Positions 1 through 11,445 of a stretch of 64,000 nt of DNA are shown here, in pieces (position 1 is the stretch's first letter; each line of letters starts with the position of its first letter). The stretch lies in NCBI GenBank assembly GCA_949130495.1, contig OX422207.1:838307573-838371572 (forward strand). Direction: 5' to 3'. The position numbers and the translations under genes are program-made. This DNA is from Sambucus nigra. Taxonomy: Eukaryota; Streptophyta; Magnoliopsida; Dipsacales; Adoxaceae. A model generated the notes under the pieces. That model did no database searches, was not told the origin of the DNA, and saw only the letters and a list, made by a program, of their open reading frames with translations.

Positions 1-1
1 G

Positions 2-79
2 GCCGCAACTGAAGAGCAAGAGACGGAGACGACTGCAGAAGAGGAAGATGGGAATGGAGAAGATGATTCCACCTCCTAG
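2..79 (+). pseudogene. 3' end of an ORF with an acidic C-terminal tail (cut by window edge)
   Basis: Frame 2 is open from the first base to a TAG at 77-79. The 25 visible residues are almost all Glu, Asp, Thr, Ser, Gly and Ala, starting AATEEQETETTAEEEDGNG. Acidic tails of this sort end the PMD-like and gag-like ORFs of plant retroelements, including the one ending at 4747 here. The rest of the protein is outside the window, so its function is unknown. Confidence 0.4.
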
Positions 80-732
80 CCTTCCATCAACTCAATTACT
101 GGGGATGCGTCCCCTTACACTTTAACTTTTGCAACTCTTTAAACGGTTGTGGCCATTTATCTGTAAACACATATTTTTATCAATATTTAGGCCACAACTA
201 CCTTTAATGTTGACTATTTTTGCCTCCTTTTCTAGTAGCTTTTTTATTCTTCTGCGTTACTTACTTTAACACTTGAATGAATGCTCTTTGTGTATATTTG
301 ATTGCTTAAACATGCGATTGATTTTTGACACTACAAGCACAGATGATTTTTCCACATAGGTTGTGGCCAATTCTCTTCACCTTGACCTTTCTACTTGAAT
401 TCCATTAGATTGTTGCACATAAATATGTTTGAACATGGACGCGGAACCTTTGAGTGTTTGAATCCTGTCTACTGTAGCTTTATGATTGTAGATTTTCTCG
501 AATAGGGTTGAGACTGGTTAACTAACCCGCCTCCCTTTAACTGTCGTGTCTTCTAAATGAAATCATTTAATGGCCGAAGCTATATATATAAGGCTGCGAC
601 ACCTTTTTTGTCCCTTTGGAAATTGAGGCCATCCTTTTGTAGCTTTGGCATGCTTTCTGATCACAGCAACACAACCTTCTTTAGTCGCTTTGATTGCCTT
701 TCGCGGCTTTCCTTTAGTCGCTTCATTTGGGT
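80..732. other. Non-coding stretch downstream of the acidic ORF
   Basis: AT-rich sequence with no convincing coding frame. It may hold the 3' untranslated region of the ORF ending at 79. The short ORF at 557-757 has no recognisable motif and I treat it as chance. Confidence 0.4.
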
Positions 733-780
733 TATTATCAGCCCCCCCCCAGGCTAGGTATTATAAAGCTTCCCCAAGCT

Positions 781-812
<32 letters not shown>

Positions 813-963
813 CTTCCCAAGCTATAATAGGGTTATCCGTAGATAATTAAGTCTTTGGTCCCTTCATATATAGGATTATCCATAGACAATTAAGTCTTCG
901 GCCCCTGTGGGTTATTTTCATGCCTTCCTGGGCTAGGTATTATGAAGCTTCCCCAAGCTAATA
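733..963. repeat. Imperfect direct repeat with an embedded (TA)n microsatellite
   Basis: Two related blocks lie about 175 bp apart. Each contains gggttatt, then ggctaggtattat(a/g)aagc, then ttccccaagct (733-782 and 908-963). Between them gttatccgtagataattaag and a close copy are also duplicated (about 832-865 and 872-905). A (TA)n run fills about 781-808 and a C run sits near 743-750. No coding frame is seen. It could be a non-coding exon or the remains of a mobile element. Confidence 0.55.
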
Positions 964-1503
964 CGAGATCACCAAGTTAATGAGGTTTAGTCTCATATTC
1001 ACCAAGTTAATGATGTTTGACAGGGGAGTAACCTCCCCAGGCTAATGACGCATCCCGAGAGCTAAGAACGAGCATTGGAAGCCCTAGCTGCGAATGACGC
1101 ATCCTGATAGATGTTTTCAAGTATGTAATCATTTTATGCCGAGATATAGTCTCCATATGCGACATTATAAGTTAATTCCTCTGTCGCTCTTAACAGTTGG
1201 TTTTGCTATTTCAATTTATCATTTTCCTTTGTATTGTTAAGCATATCGATGAGCATTGATGACCCATTTAGATATAATCATTCCCAATATAATTCGATGT
1301 CTCCATATAAAATACGTTTAAGACAAGAAGTCTTTCATAAAATATCATTTAATGGAATCGAGAAATTAAAATATTATATATATGACTTCAAAGTTTAATT
1401 TAAAATAGCATAGGAAGAGTTTCACTGTAAAATAGAAACAGATGAAATGTAAGGCATAAGCATGAAAAATGGGCATGTGGTATGTGGGACTAGGCTGCAT
1501 CCC
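964..1503. other. Non-coding, unassigned
   Basis: AT-rich sequence with no recognisable gene. It lies downstream, in the minus-strand sense, of the gag remnant ending at 1504, so it may be the decayed internal part of the same element. Confidence 0.35.
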
Positions 1504-2023
1504 CTAAACATCTCTGAGGAACCTCTGTAACATCCCTTGACTAATCAGCCTTTCAATTTCATCATTCAGTGCATAGCATTGCTCAATGTCATGGCCATGG
1601 TCCAGATGGAACTCGCACCACTTGTCTTTGTTCATCTTGTGGGGTGGAGATTTGAGCTTCTCTGGAACCTCAACAGCTTGTCCTCCTTAATGGACTCAAA
1701 AATGTCTTCAATTGGGAAGGCCAATGGGGTGTAGGCCTTAAATCTCCCTTCCACCTTCTCTGATTTCCTTTTCTGGAGTCTGCTGATTGCTTTTGCGGAT
1801 GGATCCTCTTGTATTATCGCGGTATCGAAGGTTGCCGAAGCAATATTCCTAGGTCCGCACCCATATTGGATGAGGTTGCGGCCTCTAGCATGAGGACCCA
1901 CTGAGTCAAATAGTTGACCTGGGTATGGAGTGAGGCATGACTGTCGTAGACATGGTTGAGGTGATTATACAGCTACACAATCTCATCTTTGACTTATGTG
2001 CTCTGGTTGGATTCTCCTTCCAT
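1504..2023 (-). pseudogene. Ty3/gypsy gag remnant with a zinc-finger-like CxFH..GHxxxxC motif
   Basis: Read on the minus strand, an ATG at 2023 begins MEGESNQST and is followed by stops and shifts. A short open part (about 1900-1640) carries YTPLAFPIEDIFESIKED, like the segment before the zinc-binding region in plant gypsy gags. In another frame the C-terminal part reads CEFHLDHGHDIEQC, then a helix ending LISQG, the layout of Tat-type gag. It stops at 1504. The central capsid region is missing, so the gene is both internally deleted and frameshifted. Gag packages the element's RNA into particles; this copy cannot. No matching pol is visible downstream. Confidence 0.7.
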
Positions 2024-2852
2024 TTTCTAATTTAGTTAGACTCTACAAAGAATATATAATCTAAGACAAAACTAACAAAAGTGAGTAATCTCAAAAATAT
2101 TGGAGTAACCAAGTAAGGAATGGGGATGCAGCGTTTGCACCGCTGCATGGCATTACTGCTGAGGCCACGGCCAGTAAGGCACATAGGTGCACTATCTTGG
2201 CCTTGGTATAATATTCACCAAGGTTGAGATGGAGACCATCTAAATCCGCTCCTCGGTGTTTTGAAACTTCTGTAACGTAGCCGCGCTAGTAGAGGCCTAG
2301 GCCATAAAGGCATTTGAACTGCCCGACCGCATCCCCTCCTTTGCAGTAAAAGGAGCAATCCAAAATTTTAATCCCAGAATTTCTTTCCCAACACGTGGAG
2401 AGCATACCTAATAGGGTCTGTTAATGAGAGGACAACCTCAAAGTGCATAAAACGACACAGTTTCAATGATAAATCCTAGATCATAGGTCAAGAACAACAA
2501 AAATGGGATTAATACAATACTTCCCTAACAATTCACCTTTTTGGGTATAAAGCCCATCATGTTTTTCAGCACTATCTAGATGAAATGATATCGTAGGGAT
2601 ATGTAAAATAGATCAAAGGTCATAAAATGATGATCCCAAGAACAGATCTAACTATATGAAATACCCACTTAAGGGTGTGAATATAAAACAGAGCTCAATA
2701 ACCAAAAATTTGCTCATGAGATGACGATCCAAATGATCCCCATAGATAGAATAAGGTGTTTAAGAACTCAAAACATATAGAAACAAGATTGAAATATCTC
2801 GTTCCCATGGATAGAATAAGGTGTTGAGTATAGCCGCGGCCTATATGCATTT
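2024..2852. other. Non-coding, unassigned (possible 5' part of the gag-bearing element)
   Basis: No coding frame or LTR end recognised. On the minus strand this would be the leader and LTR side of the gag remnant at 1504-2023, but I find no matching second copy in the window. Confidence 0.3.
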
Positions 2853-3301
2853 GTGCATGCGGGAGCAACATTCGCGACAGGGTGCTCTATTTGTACTATC
2901 AACAACCAAAAAAATAAATTTGTTTTTTTGTTCGATGATTGGGAGTTCACCCTAAACAAAATGGAGAAAAGTGACGTTCTTCCCCATGAATGGTGTAGGG
3001 AAAACCATATTGATATAGACTTTGTCTCTCTATTCTTCTATATCTTTTAACTGAATTGAGAAAATCTTTTTATCTATTCATTTTCGGTCAAGAAAGCTCA
3101 TCTGTTGTCCAATATTCAGAAAGATTTGGTGAGTTGATTTGCATTGATAACCCCTCGACTTTTGAGGCCCTCTTCAATTTAAAAAAATATACTGACCTTG
3201 GTTATTATGAACCTTTAGTTTGTGATAACGTTAAATATGCTAATCAAACACCAATTATAGTTGAGCTAGATCAAGAGGTCGAGGAAGGTAATAATTTTTA
3301 A
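2853..3301 (+). pseudogene. Broken ORF pieces upstream of the lysine/acid-rich gene
   Basis: Two adjacent open pieces lie in different frames: 2853-3050 (with FDDWEFTLNKMEK) and 3056-3301 (81 codons, with VVQYSERFGELICIDNPSTF and an acidic end). Composition is protein-like rather than random. The frame change at about 3050 may be a frameshift or an unrecognised intron. They precede the ORF at 3412 on the same strand and may belong to the same original gene. I do not recognise the family; a plant transposon accessory or gag-like protein is one guess. Confidence 0.35.
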
Positions 3302-3411
3302 CAAGTTTTAGGTAGTTTTTACTTTTTCATTATAGATTTAATGACTATTGAATAGTTTTGGCAGCTTCCACTTCTTGAGACTTAACTTTATTGGTTGAAC
3401 CTTAATTTTGT

Positions 3412-4747
3412 ATGGCCCCAAAACAAACCAAGCATGATGCCATGGATGTAGCTTATAAGAAGAAGGTTGATGCTGAGGAGGCCAGAGCTAAGAAAAAAAA
3501 TGATGCTAAGACTGATGCACACAAGAAATCAAAAATTGAGGCTAAGAAAAAAGGCGATGTTGAGGCCAAACATGAGGATGATGATGATGTTAAGGCCAAG
3601 GGTAAGGCAAAGGTCAATGACCACTCATACCTCCCAATTGTTGGTGACAAGAGACAGATTGATGATACTACAACCTGAGGTCTCCCCAAGCATCCAACAA
3701 CTGAAGTACAAATACTAGAAAGCTCTATTTTAGAGAGGGTGATGATCGAGGGACACCCTTTTTGTCATCTTATCAGTGAATAAAGGTCTTCTTCCCGTTA
3801 TACCTTGGAAGAGCAATTAAAATTTTACCTTGACAGTGACATTACTACCGATCAACTCAAGAAAGATAAGGACTCCATGTTCCACCCTTGAACAATTTTA
3901 TGGAGTTGCTCGGGTAACACATGCATAGTCTAGATTTTGAATTCCTTGAAAGTCTGGATCTTGATGTTCCATGGAAGGTCTCCCATTATAGGGTCTTTGT
4001 AGTAAGTTTCTCTATAAACTTATGTCTAATTTTTTACTGAACCCTTTGTTACTTATCGATCTTACTATCTTCTTTTTTAGGGTGTTATGGACATTACTAT
4101 TCTCTGAGAGAAAGCTTTAACTAGTGTTCACACCTATCAGTTGGAAAAAAAATGTCGATAAGGATATTAGAACAATTGAAACGAGTGGATCCTGAAGAAT
4201 ATTGAGTTATAGGAAGAGCTCAATGAGTCCAAAGACAAGATGAAAAATAATTCAGATGAGTTAAAATAGAGGGACGATTAGCTTGTCATGAAGACCCTAT
4301 CCCTTAGCTCAGTTGAGGAGAATAAAAAGCTAAAGGAAAAAAGTTAACAGTGAGGCCACAAAGAATAGAAGTCTTAAGGATTACCTTACCAGAGCCAATG
4401 AATACCTCACCAAGGTCAATAAAGTTGTCACTGGAGCTTAAGAGAGTGATATTGACAAGTATATAGCCTTTCTTAACTACACTATTAAGAATATAACCTT
4501 ATTTTTGAATGGTTATGTGGAGCTAAAAAAGAGGGTGGATAAACATTAGCATGATATCACATAGGTCGTCGACAAATAGGAGGGGTGTGACGAGGAAGAT
4601 AGGGCCTTGGAAGCCGAAGAGGATGCTATGGAGGTGCATGACCAAAATGATCAAGCTACTCAGGATGAGCCTATTGCTGAGATTAATCAAATTACTACTA
4701 TTGATTCCCCTCTTATTGCTCCTGAGGCTGCTCAAGTGGGTGCTTAA
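3412..4747 (+). pseudogene. Decayed gene for a charged, coiled-coil-like protein with an acidic tail
   Basis: An 88-codon ORF starts at 3412 and is extremely rich in Lys, Ala, Asp and Glu (for example DAEEARAKKKNDAK). Further pieces follow to 4747 in several frames. Those at 4090-4500 look like helical, charged coiled coil. The last frame ends with an acidic stretch (CDEEDRALEAEEDAMEV) and TAA at 4745-4747. Several in-frame TAG codons lie in glutamine-like contexts, as if CAG had become TAG. The plan (basic N-terminus, coiled coil, acidic C-terminus) resembles gag-like accessory proteins of plant retroelements, but no diagnostic domain is visible. Function unknown. Confidence 0.4.
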
Positions 4748-6534
4748 GAGATTCCAGAAGATATTAAAAATGCACTGCTAAAAGGGAGTGGTAAAAATAA
4801 TAGCCAAATTTTAATTGTTTTAAAATAAAAATTAAACCAAAACATAATTAACCCAAATAAAACTTATCAGTAATTTTAGAAAAGTTGTGATTAAAATAAT
4901 TTACCAACTTTTCTCCTAGACTAAACATTCATCTAGGTGACTGTAGGATAAAATAAATTAAATTAGTCACAATGCTCGATTAAGAAAAAACCCTAAATGG
5001 ATAAAACCTTGGACATCCCAACCAGATAAATTCACTCTGATAAAGGATTCAAAAGTTGACAGGTGACTTATAAAAGGACTCGCCACCTTCACAAGCCTTG
5101 ACGCATCTTCGATATTCAACCTCTCCTTCATAACGATAATATTGGAATCCACCCATGCAACTATCATAATGTTGAGTCCACACACACCCCGATATCCACC
5201 GATAAGTCTCAACAACTGTCACAGATGGAGTCAATCATATTTAAACATATGAGGAACATAATCCACCTCAACAAATAATTTCTCAATAAGATAAAGAGAA
5301 TAAACTTTGGCGCAAACAAATAAATAATATCTCAGCGCGTATATGAAATGAACACTAGGATCTTAAACTAGTTGGGTGAAAGCTAGGTTTTAGAAGATTT
5401 ATGATATAAAGATCTCAAAATCATCATTCCAAAATGCATCCATGAAGTCGTTTTTATAGTAAAAATTGATTTAGAAGGATACGGACTAAAGAGTTGTGTC
5501 AAAAATAGTTTTTTAGAAAAAACAATTTGCCTCGTTAGAAGTTTTATTGGATCTTGTTCTAACGAGGTACCTATTCTCGTCAGAACAACTTCTAACGAGA
5601 TATCAATTGAGAAACCAAAGAAGGCAAAAATGGGTCGTTAGAAGTTTTGTTCAAACATGAATTGAATTCACTAATTAATGTGGTTAGATGTTGTTGAGAT
5701 ATCTAACAAGAAAATAACAAACGCAAATTTTTTATTCATTTAAAGTTTTGTTGAATCCATCTTCTAACGATGCCCAAAATGACTTACAAAAAATTCCTTA
5801 AAACCATTTAAAGTTTTAAAATATCTTAACACCCAAAAATAAAATATCTAAGACTTAACATAAATGTCCATTCATATCTGAGAGATCCTTAGAACATGAA
5901 GACATAAATGACCACGAATCACAGTTTGACGATGTAGTCTCTGAAGCCTTGTCATTGCGTCTTCATCCTAAAACCTTATAGGCATGAAAGGTCAACATAC
6001 ATAAAGCGTAAAATATAACTCAAATATTTTTTTCCAGCAAATTGAATAAAGGCAAAATACATACAAATTGACTCAATTGGAAATTTGTCCTTACGAATAT
6101 CCCACTAGTTGCGGAACTGATGGTGATGCCCCTTACGTTCCACTTATCATTCAAGAAGCTAGAGTTACATGATCTCCTTAACTTGTTATTTTTATGATGC
6201 TTTCACTCCATAGTTGTTTGTATACTGTTTTGAGTAATTATATATGCATGTAGATATATTATAATTAATGGATATTTTGTTTCATTAACTTTTGTTGAAT
6301 TATTAGCCTTTACCTATAACTAAATATTTTAGGATTGTGAAAAATATTGTTACAAAGTTAATGCGGTTAGATATTGTTGACCTACTAATATTGGTAATCT
6401 TATGGTCTTATGGTCAGATCCTATCAACCTTACTTGACTTATTAACTCTTTAGGATAGGCATGCTAGTAGTTTACTCTTGTGGTCATGTATTCGAATCTT
6501 GTCAACCTAACCCGACTTACTAATTACAAGAGCG
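4748..6534. other. Unassigned repeat-like DNA, possible degenerate LTR
   Basis: No coding frame. The part at 5518-5660 repeats the TCGTTAGAAG motif (5532-5541, 5635-5644) and its reverse complement CTTCTAACGA, which also occur in the LTRs of elements B and D. This suggests that at least part is an old LTR. Just before element A (about 6360-6525) there are two imperfect copies of a block like ggtca..atc.tatcaacct.ac..gactta.taa. One of them contains ttcgaatcttg, which weakly resembles a pol III B box. Confidence 0.4.
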
Positions 6535-8953
6535 TGCGATCGACCTGAGAAGGCATAAAATGGGATTTATTTTTTTTAGAAAAGGAATGAAAATATTTTT
6601 GACATTTTTTTTTCTTTTTAAGATTGAAAGACAAAATATTTTTGATAAAAAAAGGGAAATATTTTTGGATTTTTAGATAAAGAAGGGAGAAATGTTTTTC
6701 GATTTTTGATAAAGAAATGAGAAATATTTTTGGATTTTTAAAAAAGAAAGTAGAAATGTTTATGGAGATGGAACTCAGCATGATTATTATGATTATTATG
6801 TTCTCACTTGTATTAAATTCTCCTAAATGCAAAATGAAATGTCGGATGAGGCCCGAGCCTGGAAAAATTAGGTTTGTAATATATGTAAAGCTATGGTTGG
6901 ACTTGTAACCAGGCTTACGGACAGGGTCCCATTTTAAAAATGGGCTAAAAGTTAGGCAGTAGGCCGACCCAAAATTTGGACAGAGTTTCGGGTTGAATCT
7001 GGCAATCTTATATGTGTGTCCTAGGCTTGACACCTATATTCGGGTATGCAGTTAGTTGGGTGAATCGAAAAGGGTTCCCCCCTTTGGCGTGACTTCCACG
7101 ATATATGTCTTGCTCTTGCGGGCAATCGGTACGTGTGGACAAGCCATTTGATAGAACTGAGTGTACGTGAATTGCCTCACTATTTGCGTCATGGGGACGG
7201 TACGTGTGAGAGAGAATTTGAAATACTCGGCGTACGTGAACGAGTTCCCTACGATATATCTCCCGTCATGACTTCGATCAAGCGATACGATGAGGGGGAA
7301 CCGTTCTATATACGTCGAAGGTACTTGGCCAATGGAAGGTGAGAGTCATATCGCTTAGGTTAATTGCGCCCTGCCGGACCAGCACCCATCACGAACTGAC
7401 CCTCTAGTTACTGGACAAAATTTGGTCAATTGCAATGCTCTTTGGTGATGTCGTGTGAATCATGCATGATTCTTATGATGAGAATGTCTTTCTTGATTAT
7501 GCGAAACAGGGAGCAAAGTACAAGTACCAATGGTACACCAAGTATGGATGGGTAATGCGTGCAACATGTGGATATATGTGATCCTAGGTGCACGTGGTGC
7601 GAAGCGTACATGGAGAATTTTTCTACAAGTGTGTGAATAAAAGCATAAGCATGGGGTACACATGGAAAAGGGGAACATGCAAAAATGGGGGAAAATATAA
7701 AGAAGCATAACATTCATATAAATAAAGTCTAGGCCTCATATAAGTACCCAGCAGAGTCGCCACTGTGGCCATCCCTGATCCTCGCGGCGGGTGTGAGAGA
7801 GAGGATCCTAGGTCCCACACGTCCCTCGCGGGAGCGCTTCTGCCGACGTCGTTGATGAGGTGAAAATGTAGAGAGATGGAGTCGTCAATCTATTTTACTC
7901 AAAACAGATAAAAGAAAAGGGAGTCATCCCGAAGGACAGCATCCAAAGACATACTGATACATACGAAACCAAAATGATTCAAAAAAGGTCCGGAGCCTAT
8001 GTTACGAAATGGGAAGGTGTTAGGCACCCATTTTGCCCTTGCAGTCTCTCATGGGTTTTTTCCTATTTTCCTTTTTTTCTCCGTGATGTGTGCATGTGTA
8101 TATATAGTGGAGATAGGAATTCTCGACTTGTATCATGGAAGAGATAAAGAGAGTCATCCGTAGGAAGGGTCATGAAAATAATATTAGAAAATAGGATTTA
8201 CGCGATTATCCTTGCATTGATCGCTATAATGGAATGATAGCGTATGTGGAATAATACGCTACTAAAAACAAATTTATAGAATATAAGAGAATTGAATTTA
8301 GAGAAAATAGAAAATGAGAGAAAGCGTAAGAATAGGACTCGAGCCTCGAGTTTTACCCCGAGATGCCTACGTAGCCTATAGAGGCATCAAAATCCACGTA
8401 GTTCGCCTGCGAAATGAGGGGTGGGGTTTATCCCATAAATCCAACCGGGGGATTCTCTTATGTGTGTGTGTGTAAAAAAGTGTTTTAGTTGTGAGAAAAG
8501 TGCAAGAAAAGTGTGAGAATTCTCGTTTGAAATCTATGAGCAAACCCTCTTTTTCTTATTTTTTTGGGTTTTTATTTATATGAAAATAAGAGATGTGAAA
8601 TAATACTAAATAAAGAGTATATTAGGATATGTGGGATGAGAGATGAGAGAATAAAAAGTGCTAAGTAATAAAACAAATTAATGCGAATTTATGGGAATTT
8701 AAGGAGAGAATTGAGAAAATTGGACCTTCTTGAAGATCTTGAGCTTGATCTTGATTGTTGGAGAGAAGCCCTTGCACTTGGATGATGATAAAGGGTAGTG
8801 AATTCACCAAGTTTGATGAAAAGGATGATGAAAAGTGAAGGTTGGAAAGGGATTTGGATGTGGAAATCACGCTGACTTTGAGAGAGGTTTTCTGGATCTG
8901 CGGAGAGTGATGTATTTCAGATCTGGGCTCCCCTTGCAATGAGGTCAGGCCCT

Positions 8954-8963
8954 CCTTTTTATA
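8954..8963 (-). promoter_or_regulatory. TATA box of the element A 3' LTR
   Basis: Minus-strand TATAAAAAGG. The same place in element E reads TATAAAAAGG (56840), while in A's other LTR it is changed to CAATAAAAAGG (about 35567). Copies of a CCGATCGGCA-like motif lie upstream, at about 8975-9055. Confidence 0.65.
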
Positions 8964-9079
8964 GGCCCAGGTCATTGCCGATCAACATAGCCTTGGTCCT
9001 ACCAATCGACGGGTGTGTTTAGGCACACTTCCGATAGGCAGGGTCTGGAACCTTCCGTTTGGCAGTCTCTTTCAGGCTC

Positions 9080-9770
9080 CTTAGGAAAATCGATCACAGT
9101 GCATAAATCATTGATCCGAATCATGTACAGGGTAAACCATTAGAAAGGCAATTTAGAGACCTTAGAAATTCCATTGGACTTCTCCCGTGTCTAGGAGTTG
9201 ACTTTGGGTCAAATGTGACTCGAAAGCGCTCGTCGGTCCTTTGGACGGGGAAACTTCGGACGCAAACGGATCGTTCGTCCGCATGGTAAGTCAGAATCGC
9301 GCACGGGGTGGACCGTTGGAAAGGTTAGGATATATACTGCAACATTCCAAAGAGTTTGACCTAGTTTGTGGAGTTAACTTTGGTCAACCGGGCCCTGGAA
9401 TAATTCGATGACCTCTTGGAGTAAAACTCATCGTTCGTCCGTACTATAAGTCAGAATCGCGCACAGAGAGAACCATTAGAAAGGGGTTTTAGTTCCCTTC
9501 GAAGTTTCATTCAGTATCGATCGAGCTGAAGGGTTGACTTTGGTCAAACGGAACCTGGGAGCGCCCTATGGCCTCCTGATTGAGTTTTGGGGGAAAATGA
9601 GTCGTTCGTCCGCATGGTAAGTCAGAATCGCGCACGGGATGGATCATTGGAAATGGGTTTTAGCACTCTTTGAAGATTCATTTAGTATCGGTCAAGTTGA
9701 AGAGTTTGATTTTTTTGGTCAAACGGAGCCTGAGAGTGTCTGATGGCCTCTAGGTCGGTACTTGGGGTAT
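9080..9770. repeat. About 168-bp tandem repeats in U3 of the Tat LTR
   Basis: About four diverged units. Each contains a tcgttcgtccg core (for example 9271, 9431, 9603), then gtaagtcagaatcgcgcac, then a ttggaaaggg segment, then gttgactttggtcaa. Core spacing is about 165-170 bp. The same array is present at about 35700-36380 (A), 56230-56700 (E) and, more diverged, 37090-37900 (F). Confidence 0.75.
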
Positions 9771-9847
9771 GACTTGGGTTTGCAGTGATGAAGGGAGGTG
9801 TTAGGGACCTAAGGAGAGTTTAGGGGTAATATAATGGGGTGTCTACA

Positions 9848-10800
9848 GAGACCCTCGACGGGTGAGTTTATAACAAATGATAGACATCGAATAGACACCG
9901 CATGATGCCTTTTGAAAGAGGTTAATTTTGCGGACCTAAGGAAACGAGGATGACTAATTCAGAGGGTCGAGGCCAATTTTGAGGACCCAAGGAAATGAGA
10001 ATGACCATTTTAGAGGTTCGAGGATGATTATGAGGATCTAATGAAAAAAGGATGACCAATTTAGAGGGCCGAGGCCGATTCTGAGGACCTAAGGAGCGTG
10101 CTGAGGATGACTAATTCTGCGGGTCAATGTCGATTTTGAGGACCTAAGTAAACAAGGATGACCAATTCTATGGGTCGAAGCCAATTATGAGGGCTTAAGG
10201 AAACAAGGATGACCAATCCTACGGGTCAAAGCCAATTTTGAAGGCTTGAAGATTAGATGACCAATTCTGCAGGTCGAAACCAATTCTGCGGGCTTAAGTT
10301 GAGATAACCAATTCTGTGGGTCAAAACCAATTCTGCGAGCTTAAGTGGAGATGACCAATTATGTGGGTCGAAGCCAATTCTGCGGGCTTATGTTGAGATG
10401 ACCGATTTTACGGGTCGAAGCCAATTCTGTGGGCTTAAGTGAAGATGACCAATTCTACAGGTCGAAGCCAATTCTACGGGCTTAAGTGGAGATGACCAAT
10501 TATGTGGATCAAAGCCAATTCTACGAGCTTAAGTGGAGATGACCAATTCTGCGGGCTTATGTTAAGATGACTAATTCTGCGGGATTAAGTGGAGATCACC
10601 AATTCTGCGGGTCAAAGCCAATTCTGTGGGCTTAAGTTGAGATGACCAATTCTGCGGGCTTAAGTGGAGATGACCAATTCTGCGGGTCAAAGCCAATTAT
10701 GTGGGCTTAAGTGGAGATGACCAATTATGCAGTTCGAAGCCAATTCTTCGGGCTTATGTTTAGATAACTAATTATGTGGCTCGAAGTCAATTCTGCGTAC
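9848..10800. repeat. Minisatellite array in the 3' untranslated region of element A
   Basis: More than 15 imperfect units alternate gatgaccaattctgcgggtc, gaagccaattctgcgggctt and aagtggaga, with a main period of about 47 bp. Shorter 27-bp variants lack the middle part. At 9880-10260 a longer, older version carries gaggacctaaggaaacaagg. It lies directly inside the 3' LTR, a place where plant Ty3/gypsy elements are known to carry variable tandem repeats. Confidence 0.85.
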
Positions 10801-11210
10801 TTATATTGAGATATTCTCGGGGAACCCTATAGGAGAAATTACGTTATCATCTTGATTTGAGCTAGGGAACCAATTACTGGGGAAATCCTTGTGATTTTGG
10901 AGATGTTGAGGAGGATAAGCAAATTTGATGCTATAAACTCCACTGGGGGAGTGATATGGTCTGCTCGGGGAGGTTTGAAACCTTTGGGGCATAGGAGGTG
11001 ATCTTTAGAGATCCTCCAGGGACGTTACCGGGAGGAGATTCACTTGGCTTTTGAGAGTTTCACTGGGTAAATAGGGGTTCTGCTTAAGAGAGTGCGGAAT
11101 TCTCTTGATGAAAATGTTTTAAATCCCTCCTGGGATTTTTAGGAATTTAATGAGGATTTTTTAGGGTTTTCTGGTATTTTTTGGGAGTTTTTGTGCAAAA
11201 ATTTTAAGCG

Positions 11211-11354
11211 GGGTGTCGATCGGCATGGGATGGAGGGTGCTATTCGGCAGTGACATAGACTTTTGGACTGGCTCAAGAAGGTAAAGGGGCAGTACCGATC
11301 GGTAAATTTGGAATCAGTGTCTATTGGCATGACCCTTGGCTTCCTATAAAAAGG
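11211..11354 (+). promoter_or_regulatory. Promoter of the antisense PMD gene: four CCGATCGGCA-like sites and a TATA box
   Basis: TATAAAAAGG at 11345-11354 lies about 100 bp before the ATG at 11446 and is followed by a pyrimidine-rich leader. Upstream are cgatcggca (11217), ctattcggcag (11240), accgatcggta (11294) and ctattggca (11321). The same motif and the same TATA sequence occur in the Tat LTR promoters. The sequence shows the sites; that they drive transcription is inference. Confidence 0.6.
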
Positions 11355-11445
11355 GGCGGGTTCCCCTCACTTTTCACAACTTCTTATCTTATCTTTCTCT
11401 GCGATTTTCTTCTGCGAATCGTTCTAGCATTCCATAATCTGAAAA

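Larger units (their letters stand above)
6535..9847 (-). repeat. 3' LTR of element A
   Basis: Colinear with 33145-36460 over its whole length. On the minus strand it begins TGTAGACACCCC (ending at 9847) and ends CGATCGCA (6535). It contains the U3 tandem repeats at 9080-9770, a TATA box at 8954-8963 and a pyrimidine-rich tail near 6560-6750. Related LTRs occur at 37028 (element F) and 56129 (element E), so the family has several copies here. Confidence 0.88.

Noticed and set aside
6530..6534. Perfect target duplication for element A
   Set aside because: gagcg on the left and ataag on the right do not match. An offset of four bases gives cttgt/cttat (minus strand), which is only suggestive.
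9848..10800. CRISPR-like alternation of repeats and spacers
   Set aside because: Units are directly adjacent and diverged, there are no unique spacers, and the setting is a plant retroelement.
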